Positions 12,301 through 22,330 of a stretch of DNA of 64,000 bases are shown here, piece after piece. The notes under the pieces are model-generated. The model saw only the letters and a list, made by a program, of their open reading frames with translations. It searched no databases and had not been told where the DNA came from. The stretch lies in the NCBI GenBank assembly GCA_025738555.1, contig JAOVFP010000022.1, forward strand, positions 1,612,001 to 1,676,000. Direction: 5' to 3'. A program made the translations under genes and the position numbers. Origin of the DNA: Cyathus striatus (Eukaryota; Basidiomycota; Agaricomycetes; Agaricales; Nidulariaceae). Within the stretch, counting starts at the first letter, position 1, and the number at the start of each line of letters is the position of its first letter.

Positions 12301-12866
12301 GAAGACTGCTTTCCCGATATTCAATCGGGGACTCTAATAAGTGATATGCAATTCTTGGCGGACGACGTACGTCAACCCGTATGTGGAAAGCGGATCAAGC
12401 TTGACGCTGATGTTGCTGAAGCAGCGGGTTTGGGAGGTAATTCTATAGTGACCCAGTATGATCATTACACAGTCAGCGGACATCAATTATCGTCGAAACA
12501 TAACACGGCAAGGAATAGTATCATATTCTACAGGGACCCAGACTCTTCGCAACTAATTCCAGCGGTGATTCGAACTATATTTGTTGTAGCCTGTCAACCG
12601 CAGGTTCATTTCGCAGTTCACCCCTACAGTGGGCGAGCAGATGTAGCAAGTGCATTTGACAACTTCAAAGAGTTTGGTGTAGGTCTTTGGAAGGATTTAC
12701 TGGACGATCGTGTTCACATAATTTCTAACAAAACCCAAATTTACCCTGCTATTAAACGCAGGTGGAGCGATGGAGTTCTGGCCTTGAAGCCATTTATTCA
12801 AGTACGTGTACGTTAGCTTAAAGATGACTTATCCTAACTTGCGAAAATTTGTTATAGGACTTTTAG
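9349..12866 (+). CDS. Tnp2-type transposase (CACTA/EnSpm-like, Transposase_21)
   Basis: This is the catalytic protein of a cut-and-paste DNA transposon. Exons 9349-9940, 9990-12140 and 12191 onward join cleanly. Introns are 9941-9989 and 12141-12190; the second restores the reading GELEASMLRAF. The final intron probably starts at GTACGT (12802) and leaves a tiny exon ending at 12866; without it the frame stops at 12816. An N-terminal basic segment and possible zinc site (CYCKKCNG) are followed by a second Cys pair (CPSC near 10240). The Tnp2 core includes YRPENIYLAGLILGPRQPS, AVCDLPGSCKLTGCASHSA, FCSLCHLRKQD, VVDGMHNFYLGLVKHHFR and HGWWMFPFERVIGNLQKK. At about 1,100 residues it has the usual length, with no stop or frameshift seen, so it may still be active. 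I could not identify terminal inverted repeats. Confidence 0.85.
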
Positions 12867-12967
12867 TACATTCTTTAGAAACTTTATTCGCAAATCCTAT
12901 TGGTAAGGTAATAAATACTATTGTTCGCTGTATATAAAACAAGCTGCGAGTGCCCTAGTCAAGCTGT

Positions 12968-14773
12968 TTAATATAAATCTTCAATAGTTAGCCTTATGAA
13001 CTCTCCCCCCGGTTGGCGTTTCCATATGTCGGGAGAGCAACTAACTGATTCAAGGTCGGGACAGTATGTACGAAGTGTTGCGATGAAGGTTTGCATACCC
13101 TCTTTGCTGTCTGTGAACTGTGTGCTACTCCCATAAGGAGGGTGTATGGTTAGTTTCCGTAGCTTTGAAGCACTCTCAAGCAACTTTGTGTAGTAATCCT
13201 GATTGCAACTCGTTAGAAAAAAGGCAGTAATAAGGTAAGACAACGCACATAATACAATAGCTCTGAATACTGATGGTTGATCTCCAGATTTTGGCATTTG
13301 CGTATGGCATTCACGTCCGGAATAGAGCATTGGCATGGTATGTCCGCTTTTATATGTTCGTCGAGTGAGTAGGGAAGTATGATATTGATGCTGGCGTCGG
13401 TGCCGAGCCGGTGAGAATGTTGAAGAGGGGAGGTGATGTTCACCATTGACTTGCAGAATTCGTGGGTATATGGGTTTGGAAAGCCATCTGTTAATCGAAG
13501 CTGAACCGCCTTCAGTTGGGACGAGATATTGGTCAGCTTGAAGTCCTCGGTGCATGTTATGTCGGTAACATTCTTCGGTATCCTGATGGACCCTCTGACC
13601 GACCGACTCTCACGCCGTGTACTGCATATCCATAATCGTTGTAGCTGGGACAACGGAGACGTAGAGTGGGACCCAAACGTGAATGGTTCGTCGCATGTAA
13701 TCAGGAGTGTCCTAAGGTTTGACATAGACCCACAAAGTAGGACTGGCTCAATATCCTTTCCACTACTCCCCCTGATACTCAAGAAATTTAGAGATGGCCC
13801 ACTTAAAAGTATCGACAGCAAGTTGATCATGCTTTTGTTACTGAAGATGTGGGTCGATATACGGAGGTTCTGGAGCCTAGCAGCGATATTATCTCTAATC
13901 CTTTCGTAAGGGATCTGCGGCAGACATGGCAATGGCGATACAGTTACGCTGGTGACTTGAGGAGCACCTGTGCCGTCGAACCCAACGCATGTACAAGAAG
14001 GGGGGAGACTCGCCAGGATGACAGCAATAGACCCAATAACGCACGGCTCTGCAAGGAAAGTATCGTCGTCCTTGTTTTTGCAATGATGAGTGATAGCGAG
14101 TTCCTGCACTCCTAAAGCCTTGCTCAGGAACGTACTAAGCCCTTCGTAGTACTCCCTGATACAACCTAAGCTGACAAGTACTCTGTAGCGTCTAGAGCGT
14201 GTCGATATATGTTCTAGGAGATGAATCGCAGCCGGATGGACGTCCTCTGTTAAGGCTATTACGGCGTGTCCAATGCAATCTGTTTGTAATACCTGTTGCA
14301 TTCTAAGAAAGACCTCCGACGCTGCATAGCGCAGGTAACGATTGGCGTGGAGTAACTGCAAGATGTCGCCCTCATCAACCTGAGTAATTATCAGGTCTAC
14401 TAGTTCCGCTGGAAGCTTTAGGATTGGGAAGGAGTCCTGCTGAGCCTTCATGCGTTGGTTTTTGATGGTCGCCTATGTTCAATTTCAATTCTATTCAGTA
14501 ACATTATTTTGTAAGTACCATTTAGTTAAACGTACCAGTTTACACCGCTTTCTAATTCCTTCGTATTCTGGCAAAGGATCATCAATTTCTTGGGAACCAC
14601 GTTTGCATGTGGTGCTAGTTGCTCTGAGGCTCTTAGCAAAAGCCCGTGTAAATACACGTGCAACCGATGTCAATTCCTACATATTAAACGCTTAGAACAT
14701 AATTACAGTCAAGAAATTTGTTAATACTCACCAAGTTGCAGCCCAGAGAGAAGACATTTCTGAGATTGGCCAT
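12968..14773 (-). CDS. F-box protein, four exons
   Basis: This is a probable substrate receptor of an SCF-type ubiquitin ligase. The F-box lies near residues 70-115 of the spliced protein: FPILKLPAELVDLIITQVDE, then DILQLLHANRYLRYAASEVF. The frame starting at 14451 alone would miss the true start. In-frame exons upstream give MANLRNVFSLGCNL (ATG at 14771-14773) and ELTSVARVFTRAFAKSLRAT, ending KRCKL, which splice with GT-AG junctions to ATIKNQRMKAQQDS. After the F-box come about 330 residues with leucine-rich spacing but no clear LRR consensus. The last intron (about 13204-13265) joins to DYYTKLLESASKLRKLTIHP, and the protein ends FIRLTIEDLY. Total length is about 540 residues, typical for mushroom F-box proteins, a strongly expanded family. 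Neighbouring genes give no hint of its target. Confidence 0.75.
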
Positions 14774-15358
14774 CGCCGTAAAAGTTGATAGTGAAGTTAA
14801 ACTGAAGATGATATATGTAACGATTATACTGACCTTAAACGAGTCTCGTTTTATAGAGCCTGAGTACATGTTTTGAATGGGCATAAAGTCCACAATAACC
14901 TGAATCCCGTCAGTAATTTACAACAAGCTGAAATCTCCTACTCAGTCGATATTTCTTCATGTACATTCAATTCGGAGGTATGTTGGTCTGGTTATTCTTT
15001 GTCAGATTTTGAAAATGATGTGGAAAATGGTGGCGTTCGGAGACAGAATGGAATGCCTGTCAAATGCTCCACCTGCAATTGTGTTATACCCGATCGCGCC
15101 AGTGTGCGTAGTAGGATGGTAGCAATGGAACAAAAGTCTTTGTACAACAAGATGTTAGGCAAGTTCCTTTCTTTTATCTGTATGACGCTTCCAACTCCAC
15201 TAGACTAACAAAATTATGAATACTATGGTGCGGGTAAGCTTTCGCCGAGCGGGGAATGAGCGGGGATAAGAGGAAACTAGTCAGCGAAACAATAACGCAG
15301 AGAATACATCAACGCCATACTCGTTTCTGACACCAGCTCTATTAGATCACCTTCCAAC

Positions 15359-16929
15359 ATGAAGCCAGCTACTCTTACTGCACATACTTTGGTATCTTTG
15401 GGTTAACTATTGCTAATTGCATTTTTTCAGTTCGACTTAAAATATATGCTCAACCAACATTCAAGAGCGATCAACGACTTAAAGATAAACCAGGATGGCT
15501 CTAAACTTGCAAGCGGTGGTGAGCGGCAAGCCCTCCGAATTATTTATACGCATGTTTAAAATATACTATTAGGTGATGATGGACTTATGGTAGTATGGGA
15601 GTTAACGACAGGCGAAAAACTTTGGGAAGCATCCGTCATTGGTGAAGTTACAACCGTTTGCTGGGCACATTTCGCAGAAACAGGTTCCACGATACTATAT
15701 TTCAGAACAGGTAGCGGTGTAATCCGAGGATATCAGGAAAGTAAAACCGGAGATGGTTATGAGCATGTGTTGGCGATATCTGTGCATGATGGCCCTTTGG
15801 AAGACCTGAAGTTTGATCCGTTTCATAGTTGCCTCGCTTCGCTTGGGGCAGGCTCTCTCAAAGTGTGGAACTTGGTTTTCCCAGGTATGTTATTTGTCCC
15901 CTAGGTTTCATATTGCGCTCACTGAATCTCTTAGGTCAAGCTTCTCTGTACATAGAGTCTACCCCTCACCCCCACACGGCTAGGAGTGTCATGTTTACGC
16001 AGAATGGGGCGGAATTAATTCTCTGCTATTTGGAATCTCGTGAGATGTAAGCCCCACCATCATGCTTTTATCCTTGAAGTTTTTACATGTGGTTGTAGCT
16101 TTTGCTATCAGCTGAGTCCTTGGAAAATGCGATGGTTTCATGAGATCCGTACCAGAATGTCAGTCTCTCTCTCGCCTTATAGTTAACTGCTCCGCCTGAT
16201 ATGTTGTTACAGTGGACATGCCATCATTGGCGCAGATAATCATACTCTACTAGTCTCTAATCTTCAAGATGGCGTTGACATATATGCCATTCCGCCTGTA
16301 CAGCCACTTAGGTTGTTAAAGCATGCTATCCACTCAAATGTGTCCCTTGTCGTCTCATCTGCCCTGGAAGGTGAACTGGTAGTTGTTGGTAGTGATGATG
16401 GTTCAGTACGTGTATATGATCAATGCTTGGGAACCTTGGTTGCACTATTGCCCCATGGCTACGGTAAGTAATTAATGTTATACACATGAGAACGAAGAAA
16501 TCTAAATACTTTGCTAGTTGAAACGCTAGTACAAATAACCGAGGTTTGCAAAGTTTCTAAATACTAGCGATGTTAATGCTAACTATATAATAGGTATTCA
16601 GTTCTGAAAAGCAGTGTGTCATTGCGACTGGAACGTCGGATAACGGCAATATCGAAATTAAGGTATGGACTTCAAGTACCAGCACCGACTTGAGTACGGA
16701 CACATCGGGCACTAGCACAGTTTGTTCTCCTGAACCAATACTAGATTTCAAAAGAACTCTGCTGAAAATGCTTCCAATCAGTTATGGCCTTGGCGGTATC
16801 CTGATCATCTGCATGCTTTGTCTTTACGTTTCGGGGTATGTAGATGTAGTAGTATTTTTTACAATTATTGTAGTTGGGTTTATGTCGTTATTCTTTTTAA
16901 CTTCCTTCCTTAGTTACAGCGCTGTATAG
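15359..16929 (+). CDS. WD40-repeat protein with C-terminal membrane anchor (paralog 2)
   Basis: ATG at 15359 (MKPATLTAHTL), 33-base first exon, intron 15392-15430, then FDLKYMLNQHSRAINDLKIN. WD40 blades follow: GSKLASGGDDGLMVVWELTT, TGSGVIRGYQESK, FHSCLASLGAGSLKVWNLV, HAIIGADNHTLLVSNLQDG, ELVVVGSDDGSVRVYDQCLG and GTSDNGNIEIKVW. After a Ser/Thr linker come one or two hydrophobic segments (LGGILIICMLCLYVSGY, then VVVFFTIIVVGFMSLFFLT) and a stop at 16929. The second hydrophobic stretch could instead be intron (possible donor GTATGT at 16838). The exon order and blade sequence match the minus-strand gene at 2235-3892, which makes this the second of a diverged pair. Probable role: a membrane-tethered scaffold; this is inference. 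Confidence 0.75.
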
Positions 16930-17142
16930 TGTATTAGTGCGCTAACATATGTATTGTTTCCTTCTTGACTGATTAGCGCTTGCTGATTCCGATATCTATT
17001 GTCTTGCCATGCTACATCAACACCTTTCAGTAGAGATATTGTTTTTGTATGAGTTGTATGTACGTGTTTCCTTCCCTGTAACTAACTTTTTATTGTTTCG
17101 TAGGTATAAGTATATGATGTATTGGCATGGAGAAGACTCAAA

Positions 17143-17789
17143 ATGCCTCCATCCAGAAACTATCGTGTTTTGCGTCGTTTCTCTCCATCAACGCTTTGTA
17201 TGCAGTTCTCACCAGAACGTTTGCTTACCCCACCGCCGTGCTCCTTCAGGACTTGCTACCCACTAGATGAGGATGGCGAATCTGAGACCAGCTCCATGGT
17301 GGTACTGATTCCAAAACCGAAAGGCGAAGCAGGAAAAACGTACAAACTAGTCGACCATGTACAGTGTAGCCCGGAGCAACTTAGTAATATGGAGGTAATA
17401 CATCGCTTTTAAATCTTTTAAATTGCGAATTCTTACTTAGTGGGCACGGTTTTCAGACCCGCATCTCGGTAATTGCAAAGGAGGTGTTGGACTTCAGTCG
17501 CACATACGCGACTCAGGAACAAAGCAAGCTCACTACTGTTTGCGAGAAAGTATGTATTTAATGTTCGTCACATTAACTGTATCTAGTTTATTGACATATT
17601 TTAAAGGCCGCTAACCAGTATCCCGATCTGCTCAAATATGATAATAACTGGATTACACTCAATATCATCAAGATTATACTGCGGAATCACAGGAAAGGTT
17701 GCCGAAAGTCAACTACAACTACAAAGGAAGTTGGCGCTGGCTTGAAGAAAGCTAGGGCTGTTCGTTTTGCAGGATCTCGAGTGGGATAA
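17143..17789 (+). CDS. Short conserved fungal protein, NW type (second copy)
   Basis: I chose the ATG at 17143 because the longer upstream frame has no ATG. Exons 17143-17394, 17457-17549 and 17607-17789 join in phase 0 with GT-AG introns. The product starts MPPSRNYRVLRRFSPSTLCM. It continues VLIPKPKGEAGKTYKLVD, then RISVIAKEVLDFSRTYATQE, then QYPDLLKYDNNWITLNIIKI with a basic C-terminal tail of about 160-200 residues in all. The helical block followed by YDNNW is shared with the gene at 8475-9030, so the two belong to one family. No domain of known function is visible, and no stop interrupts it. It starts about 200 bases downstream of the WD40 gene on the same strand. Confidence 0.6.
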
Positions 17790-18039
17790 TTAGCGAGGAG
17801 TAGTGTTGGAATACCAGAGACATCTATATTCAAATGTCTCAATGATCCCCGCTCGCTCCACTATATGTTTCACATATATTCTCCATTTTATTTTATGCCA
17901 CTATGCTATCCCTTTTATGTACTATATATTTTGTATTTAAATCTGTACACTACGTCGTTTACTGCGTGCGATTACCCCCACAATATACGCCGTCACACGA
18001 TTTTATTAGAGCCTTTGACAAGTAGGGTAGGAATGGAGC

Positions 18040-18140
18040 GGGGAACCAGGTGGGAATGGAGTGGGTAGTGAGTGGTAGTGAGTGGTCATGAGTGGTCCGG
18101 TGAGCGGATGTGAGTGGCCCGTGAGTGGCCCTGTGAGTGG
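18040..18140. repeat. Degenerate GAGTGG minisatellite
   Basis: About ten imperfect tandem copies of a 8-11 base unit based on GAGTGGTC / GAGTGGCCC, such as GTGAGTGGTAGTGAGTGG and GTGAGTGGCCCGTGAGTGG. The repeat follows GGAGCGGGGAACCAGG, one of the dispersed G-rich motifs. Confidence 0.7.
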
Positions 18141-18177
18141 GTAATCAATATTTCTAATTGTCATATTTACAATCTGT

Positions 18178-18540
18178 ACATGAATCGGGGCGAGTGACAT
18201 ATTTTTGTTTACATTCTAAATCGGAATGAGGATATGATAAAAGATCCAATTCGGGATCTGTTTCAAGGGCAAATTCAGAATATGTGATAAGATAGGGACA
18301 CAAGACACACTTAGAATCAGTATTTGGATAGGATCTAGGGGCAAATGTGTGCCCCGATTCAGGATTTGTTCATACATCGGTATGGTAACCGATTTTTGTA
18401 CGATATTCTACATATGTCTTATTGTTATATTCTCAATAATGCTCATGGATTTGATACGCGCCCGATTCATAATCATTTTCTAAATATGAACATGAATCGG
18501 TCAAATGACATATTTTTGTACATATTCTAATTGTTAACTA
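18178..18540. repeat. Diverged direct repeats of about 40 bases
   Basis: ACATGAATCGG, then GACATATTTTTGT, then ACATATTCTAA occurs at about 18178-18222 and again at 18488-18530. Related fragments (CCGATTCA, GATATTCTACATATG) lie between them. I see no coding potential. Confidence 0.5.
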
Positions 18541-18713
18541 CATCGGGTTGTACCATATTTACCCTGATCCGATTTGGTCCTGTCTGAGGTGTCATGCCCA
18601 AGTGAGTCATATTTCAACATTCAAAGGGCTCGATATTTATAGATTGATTGTCATGGTTGATCTACAAGTACTGTACAAGTTATTGAGTTATTAGAAAATA
18701 CATAACATCCTAC

Positions 18714-19695
18714 TTAAGTACTCGCTCCATGTGCACAGTAGGAGCTAAAGTTACCACGCAAACTATATACTCGACCTTCTATACCTTTTTTCCATTCACG
18801 GATTATCTCGCAATTGCAATTCCTACAAAACAGAGAATCATCAAAGTTCATGTCCATCAAATCGGCCAACTCGAGCCTCTCCGTAGCGGCATGCGCACTT
18901 CCGTATTTACCCATTTCACAAGCATTTCTACGGTAGCAACAATTCCAATGGTCAGCAAGCTGAAATTTTGCATCATCGAAAATACGAATCCATTGATCTC
19001 GATACAGCGCCTAAAGTGAATTAGAAAATGAATATTATGCTGAAGAAACATCACTATACCCATGGGAGCTGCAACGCAGGAGGAAACAAAGAGACCGAAG
19101 ATTCCAGCGGCTCGGATGCTATATATACGACTGCTTCATCTAAGATCTCCATATATGAATGCTCTGCAGCGTATTTGACGATTTCCTTTGCATTAGCTGG
19201 TTTGTATCTCCTGAAAGATGTTGAGGTCAAAAATAAAGAGTCAAGTTGTGTTGAAGATCGTACGTACGACGCCAAGTAGAGCATATGTGCCCGACAAACT
19301 CCAATGGCGGGATATACGACATACTTCTCAGCTGCTTGAGCAAGCGCATTCACCGTTTCGAATGGTAGATAGGAGAGGATAGGGGGTTGCCGGGGATATA
19401 CGAACTGGAACAGCAGTTCAAGTACATCAGACTCCTCCGTAAGTTCGATTACTTCGTTGTCGTCTTTGAAATCTGCGGAAGGAAATCCGCCAGTGTTAAG
19501 GTCAAGATTTTTCTTGTGAAGTGAGAATAACACTTCATCACTTGATTTGAAGACGACGTCAGCGTCTGATTGATTGACTTGTGTGACAGACATCACTAAT
19601 CAGATCGTCAGGAAATCAAGCTTGTTGTGCTACTCACATATTGTTGACTGCTTTACAATCGATTCAGTGTTGGAGTCTTCGGGATCTGATGCCAT
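18714..19695 (-). CDS. BTB/POZ domain protein, agaricomycete family
   Basis: BTB domains mediate dimerisation and often link proteins to cullin-3 ligases. The ATG is at 19693-19695. Exon 1 (MASDPEDSNTESIVKQSTI) splices to the main exon, which reads DADVVFKSSDEVLFSLHKKN (core BTB start: DVVF, then LFSLHKKNL). It continues EVIELTEESDVLELLFQFVY, ALAQAAEKYVVYPAIGVCRA and EIVKYAAEHSYMEILDEAV, ending LPPALQLPW-like. A third exon continues ALYRDQWIRIFDDAKFQLAD and a Cys-rich tail (HWNCCYRR, CRNCNCEI). This order is the standard layout of the expanded mushroom BTB family. Length is about 275 residues, and the reading frame is intact. Confidence 0.8.
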
Positions 19696-20028
19696 AGCTA
19701 AACTACCAGTAAGTTGATGAGTGCGCAGATCAAAGGCGAGACGGAGACGTTCGTGATTTCGTAGGCATGGTCCGTGCAATATATAGTATACAATACGTCT
19801 TGTATTCCCATATTGAATTGATATTGAATATCTACCTATTTGAATTTATAATTAAGTACCCCTAGCCAACGAGCGCTACCTACACTTACAGTTACAGTGA
19901 CAGAACGTGGAGGTTAGCCCAAATGGCTTGAAACCGATGGTTTGGCAGAGTACCCACTGTTATCATGACAGGCTGATGCTGTGTGCTACTAAATATGTAC
20001 TGGCAACACTCAAGAGCTTTGGAGATTA
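19696..20028. other. Intergenic, 5' of BTB gene
   Basis: No gene is seen. A TATA-like ATATATAGTATACA lies near 19780-19793, in a plausible place for the BTB promoter on the minus strand. Confidence 0.3.
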
Positions 20029-20410
20029 CTGTACTATTTCGACCAGTTGTTCACTGATTTTGGGCGTGACCGAAATTTTGAATTCATTGTTCGGTTCGAG
20101 GCCCAGTTCAGTGCGTGACAGGCTTACAATTTGTTCATGCCCATGTTCATTGTTAAGAGTTGTTCAACAATAATAACTACATGAATATTATTAACAATAG
20201 ATCTACAATGAGTGAGCAGTATCCATATAGAAATTTTTGAGAAGAAAAACTTACTCAAATCCACAATGAATTTTTTTTCAATTTTAAGCTCTTATTTAGT
20301 TGTCTCTACCCTATGTTCGATGCTCTCTGGCATGCGTGACAAGATTTGAATTTGTTTTGTTCGGAGACCCCGCGTGACGCGTGACCGAACAATTGGTCGA
20401 AATAGTACAG
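20029..20410. mobile_element. MITE, family 1, copy A (Tc1/mariner-like ends)
   Basis: The left end CTGTACTATTTCGACCAGTT and the right end are inverted repeats: the complement of the right end reads CTGTACTATTTCGACCAATT. Both are flanked by TA, the usual Tc1/mariner target duplication. The 382-base interior has no coding frame. It carries TGACCGAA / TTCGGTCA-type sub-terminal repeats. A second copy with the same ends lies at 34056-34322. Confidence 0.8.
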
Positions 20411-20498
20411 TAGTAATAAGTAGCATTAGTAATAGGGAAGGTTCGGACTCGGACTCGGAGGAAGAGGAAGAGTGACTTAGTTTGGTAATTTGAGTTTA

Positions 20499-20946
20499 CA
20501 GCTGATTGCAAAATGTCGCGGAATCGCGTTTGAAAAAAAAAGGGGTGATTGGTTGTGTTTACGCAATCGGCAGAACCGGCATATCCAAGGTGCCACGATT
20601 TTTATTATGTAAGATAGCGAACCATTTACACCCGAGTTACCCGAGTTACAAGATGTTTTAATTCCTCTTGCCTTTAACGAGTGAATATTGCGGGTTAAAT
20701 TTTTTTTTAAAAATTGATAGCTCGTATGTTTTATGTTTAAAAGACTAGGGTACATTTTTATACAATGTAAAAGCTCTGTAAATAATATGTTGAAAGAAGT
20801 TGAAACGAACTGTCACAATTACTTTTTTGTTTAGATTATCGATCATCCGGGGATTACCGAGACGCCGATTGCGCCGGTTACATGTAAACACGACCAACCA
20901 ACCCATTCATTTCAAACGCGATTCCGCGACATTTTGCAATTAGCTG
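20499..20946. mobile_element. MITE, family 2, with long terminal inverted repeats
   Basis: The left arm starts CAGCTGATTGCAAAATGTCG and continues CGGAATCGCGTTTGAAA. The right arm, read on the minus strand, starts CAGCTAATTGCAAAATGTCG and continues identically. Similarity extends inward through GGTTG-x-GTGTTTAC to CAATCGGC, giving arms of about 75-90 bases. Both ends abut TA. There is no internal gene, so it is non-autonomous. Confidence 0.85.
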
Positions 20947-21238
20947 TAAATAAATTGTCGCACGTTTACCACCACCCTCATCACCGCAGCCCGCTAGCTT
21001 CGACCTACTTGACTCCTAGACCTAAGCGCTAGGCTTTTTCTTTCTGAGTCTTTTAAAGCTTGGTGCAATTGTGCTTTGGTTCTGAAATTTGACTATTGTC
21101 AGCAAGAACTATTTAGAGGGAGGACAACGAGTAAGCATGGCTATCGACCTTCTATTCATCCATCCACCTACCAACCTACCCTAAGGTGTTTTGAATCACC
21201 AATACAACTCCTGCACTTCCGCAACCCACCAGTACCTC

Positions 21239-22330
21239 ATGCCAGACCCGACGTCCACCGCTTCAACACCCTACAACCCAACATCTTCCACGCCTTCACA
21301 ATCGGCTTCAATCGTCTCAACAACGACGATGCAGTTCAGACAGACCGCCCTTGCACTCCTACACAAGCTCCAGCAAGGGCTTTCCTCGCCCCGTATCGAG
21401 CTGGTGTATGCCACACACGAAGGGTGGCCTCTCCCAGCTTCATCCTCTTCTATCAGATCATCTCCAGAATCGAGACAAAAACTAAGAATAAGCATCTTTG
21501 ACTCTTCGTTCAACCCTCCTACACGTGCGCATCTAGCACTCGCCAACGCCCCCAGTCCATCCCTCCCATCTGCTGCATCAGACGCAACACAGGAGAACTA
21601 CGACGCTACACTTCTCCTGCTCTCAGTCCGAAACGTAGACAAATCCCTCTCACCTGGAGACGCGACGTACCTCCAGCGTCTGGAGATGATGCGCATTTTG
21701 AGCGAGGATATGAAGCAGGCAGAGGGCAACAGCGCAATCGCAATTATCGATGAACCTACGTTCGCTGGTAAGCAGCGGGTGCTGAAAGCGTTCCTTGAGA
21801 ATCGACTTGCGGGGAGTCGATTTTCAGCCAATATCGGCTTAACATTCCTCTTAGGGATGGATACTCTCGAGAGGCTCTTCGCACCGCGGTATTATGGCTC
21901 TTACGAGAATATGATGGAGAACTTGGGAAAGTTCTTTGAACAGGCAGAGGTTATTTGTGCGAGGCGCAGAATGGGGTCTTTTCCCTCGAGCTCTACCCCC
22001 GCTTCCTCATCGACTGCTGTACCTCCTTCAGAAGCAGTAAAAACTCCCCCGGCCGAAGACCTCCGCACCGACGCCTCCGCAGATGAAGAAACCGAAGCAC
22101 TTAAACTTGCTCGGCCATTCCTAGCCGACGGCCGTATCAAGCTCATTGATATCGGCGAGAGGGAGGCGGGGTTCAGCTCAAGTGCTATACGTGCTGATAT
22201 TCGAAAGCATGGATATGGTAGCGAGGAGGAGCAAAGGGATGAGGAGGGGTGGAGAGACTGGGTTACGGAGGATGTGGCGGGGTATATTGTGCAGGAGGAG
22301 CTGTATCTGCCAAAGGTGGATGTCCCATAG
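21239..22330 (+). CDS. Nicotinamide-nucleotide adenylyltransferase-like protein (POF1 type)
   Basis: It probably joins ATP and NMN (or a related nucleotide) in NAD synthesis, by family membership. The nucleotidyltransferase signature FDSSFNPPTRAHLALANA (G/S-x-F-x-P-x-x-x-H class) lies near residue 85. Next come LLLLSVRNVDKSLSPGDATY, FLLGMDTLERLFAPRYYGSY, the Ser/Pro linker SSSTPASSSTAVPPSE, and FSSSAIRADIRKHGYG, which corresponds to the C-terminal S-S-T/S-x-I-R motif. The ATG at 21239 gives MPDPTSTASTPY and 363 residues; the ATG at 21329 (MQFRQTAL) is also possible. It is one uninterrupted exon. Its sequence and 3' flank recur as decayed copies at 33.2, 34.8 and 41.1 kb, so this is the likely source gene. 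Confidence 0.8.
   Translation: MPDPTSTASTPYNPTSSTPSQSASIVSTTTMQFRQTALALLHKLQQGLSSPRIELVYATHEGWPLPASSSSIRSSPESRQKLRISIFDSSFNPPTRAHLALANAPSPSLPSAASDATQENYDATLLLLSVRNVDKSLSPGDATYLQRLEMMRILSEDMKQAEGNSAIAIIDEPTFAGKQRVLKAFLENRLAGSRFSANIGLTFLLGMDTLERLFAPRYYGSYENMMENLGKFFEQAEVICARRRMGSFPSSSTPASSSTAVPPSEAVKTPPAEDLRTDASADEETEALKLARPFLADGRIKLIDIGEREAGFSSSAIRADIRKHGYGSEEEQRDEEGWRDWVTEDVAGYIVQEELYLPKVDVP

Noticed and set aside
14873..15208. Open frame upstream of WD40 paralog 2 with a CSTCNC motif
   Set aside because: It has no ATG near its start and no in-frame splice to the WD40 gene, whose own ATG and first intron at 15359-15430 fit better.
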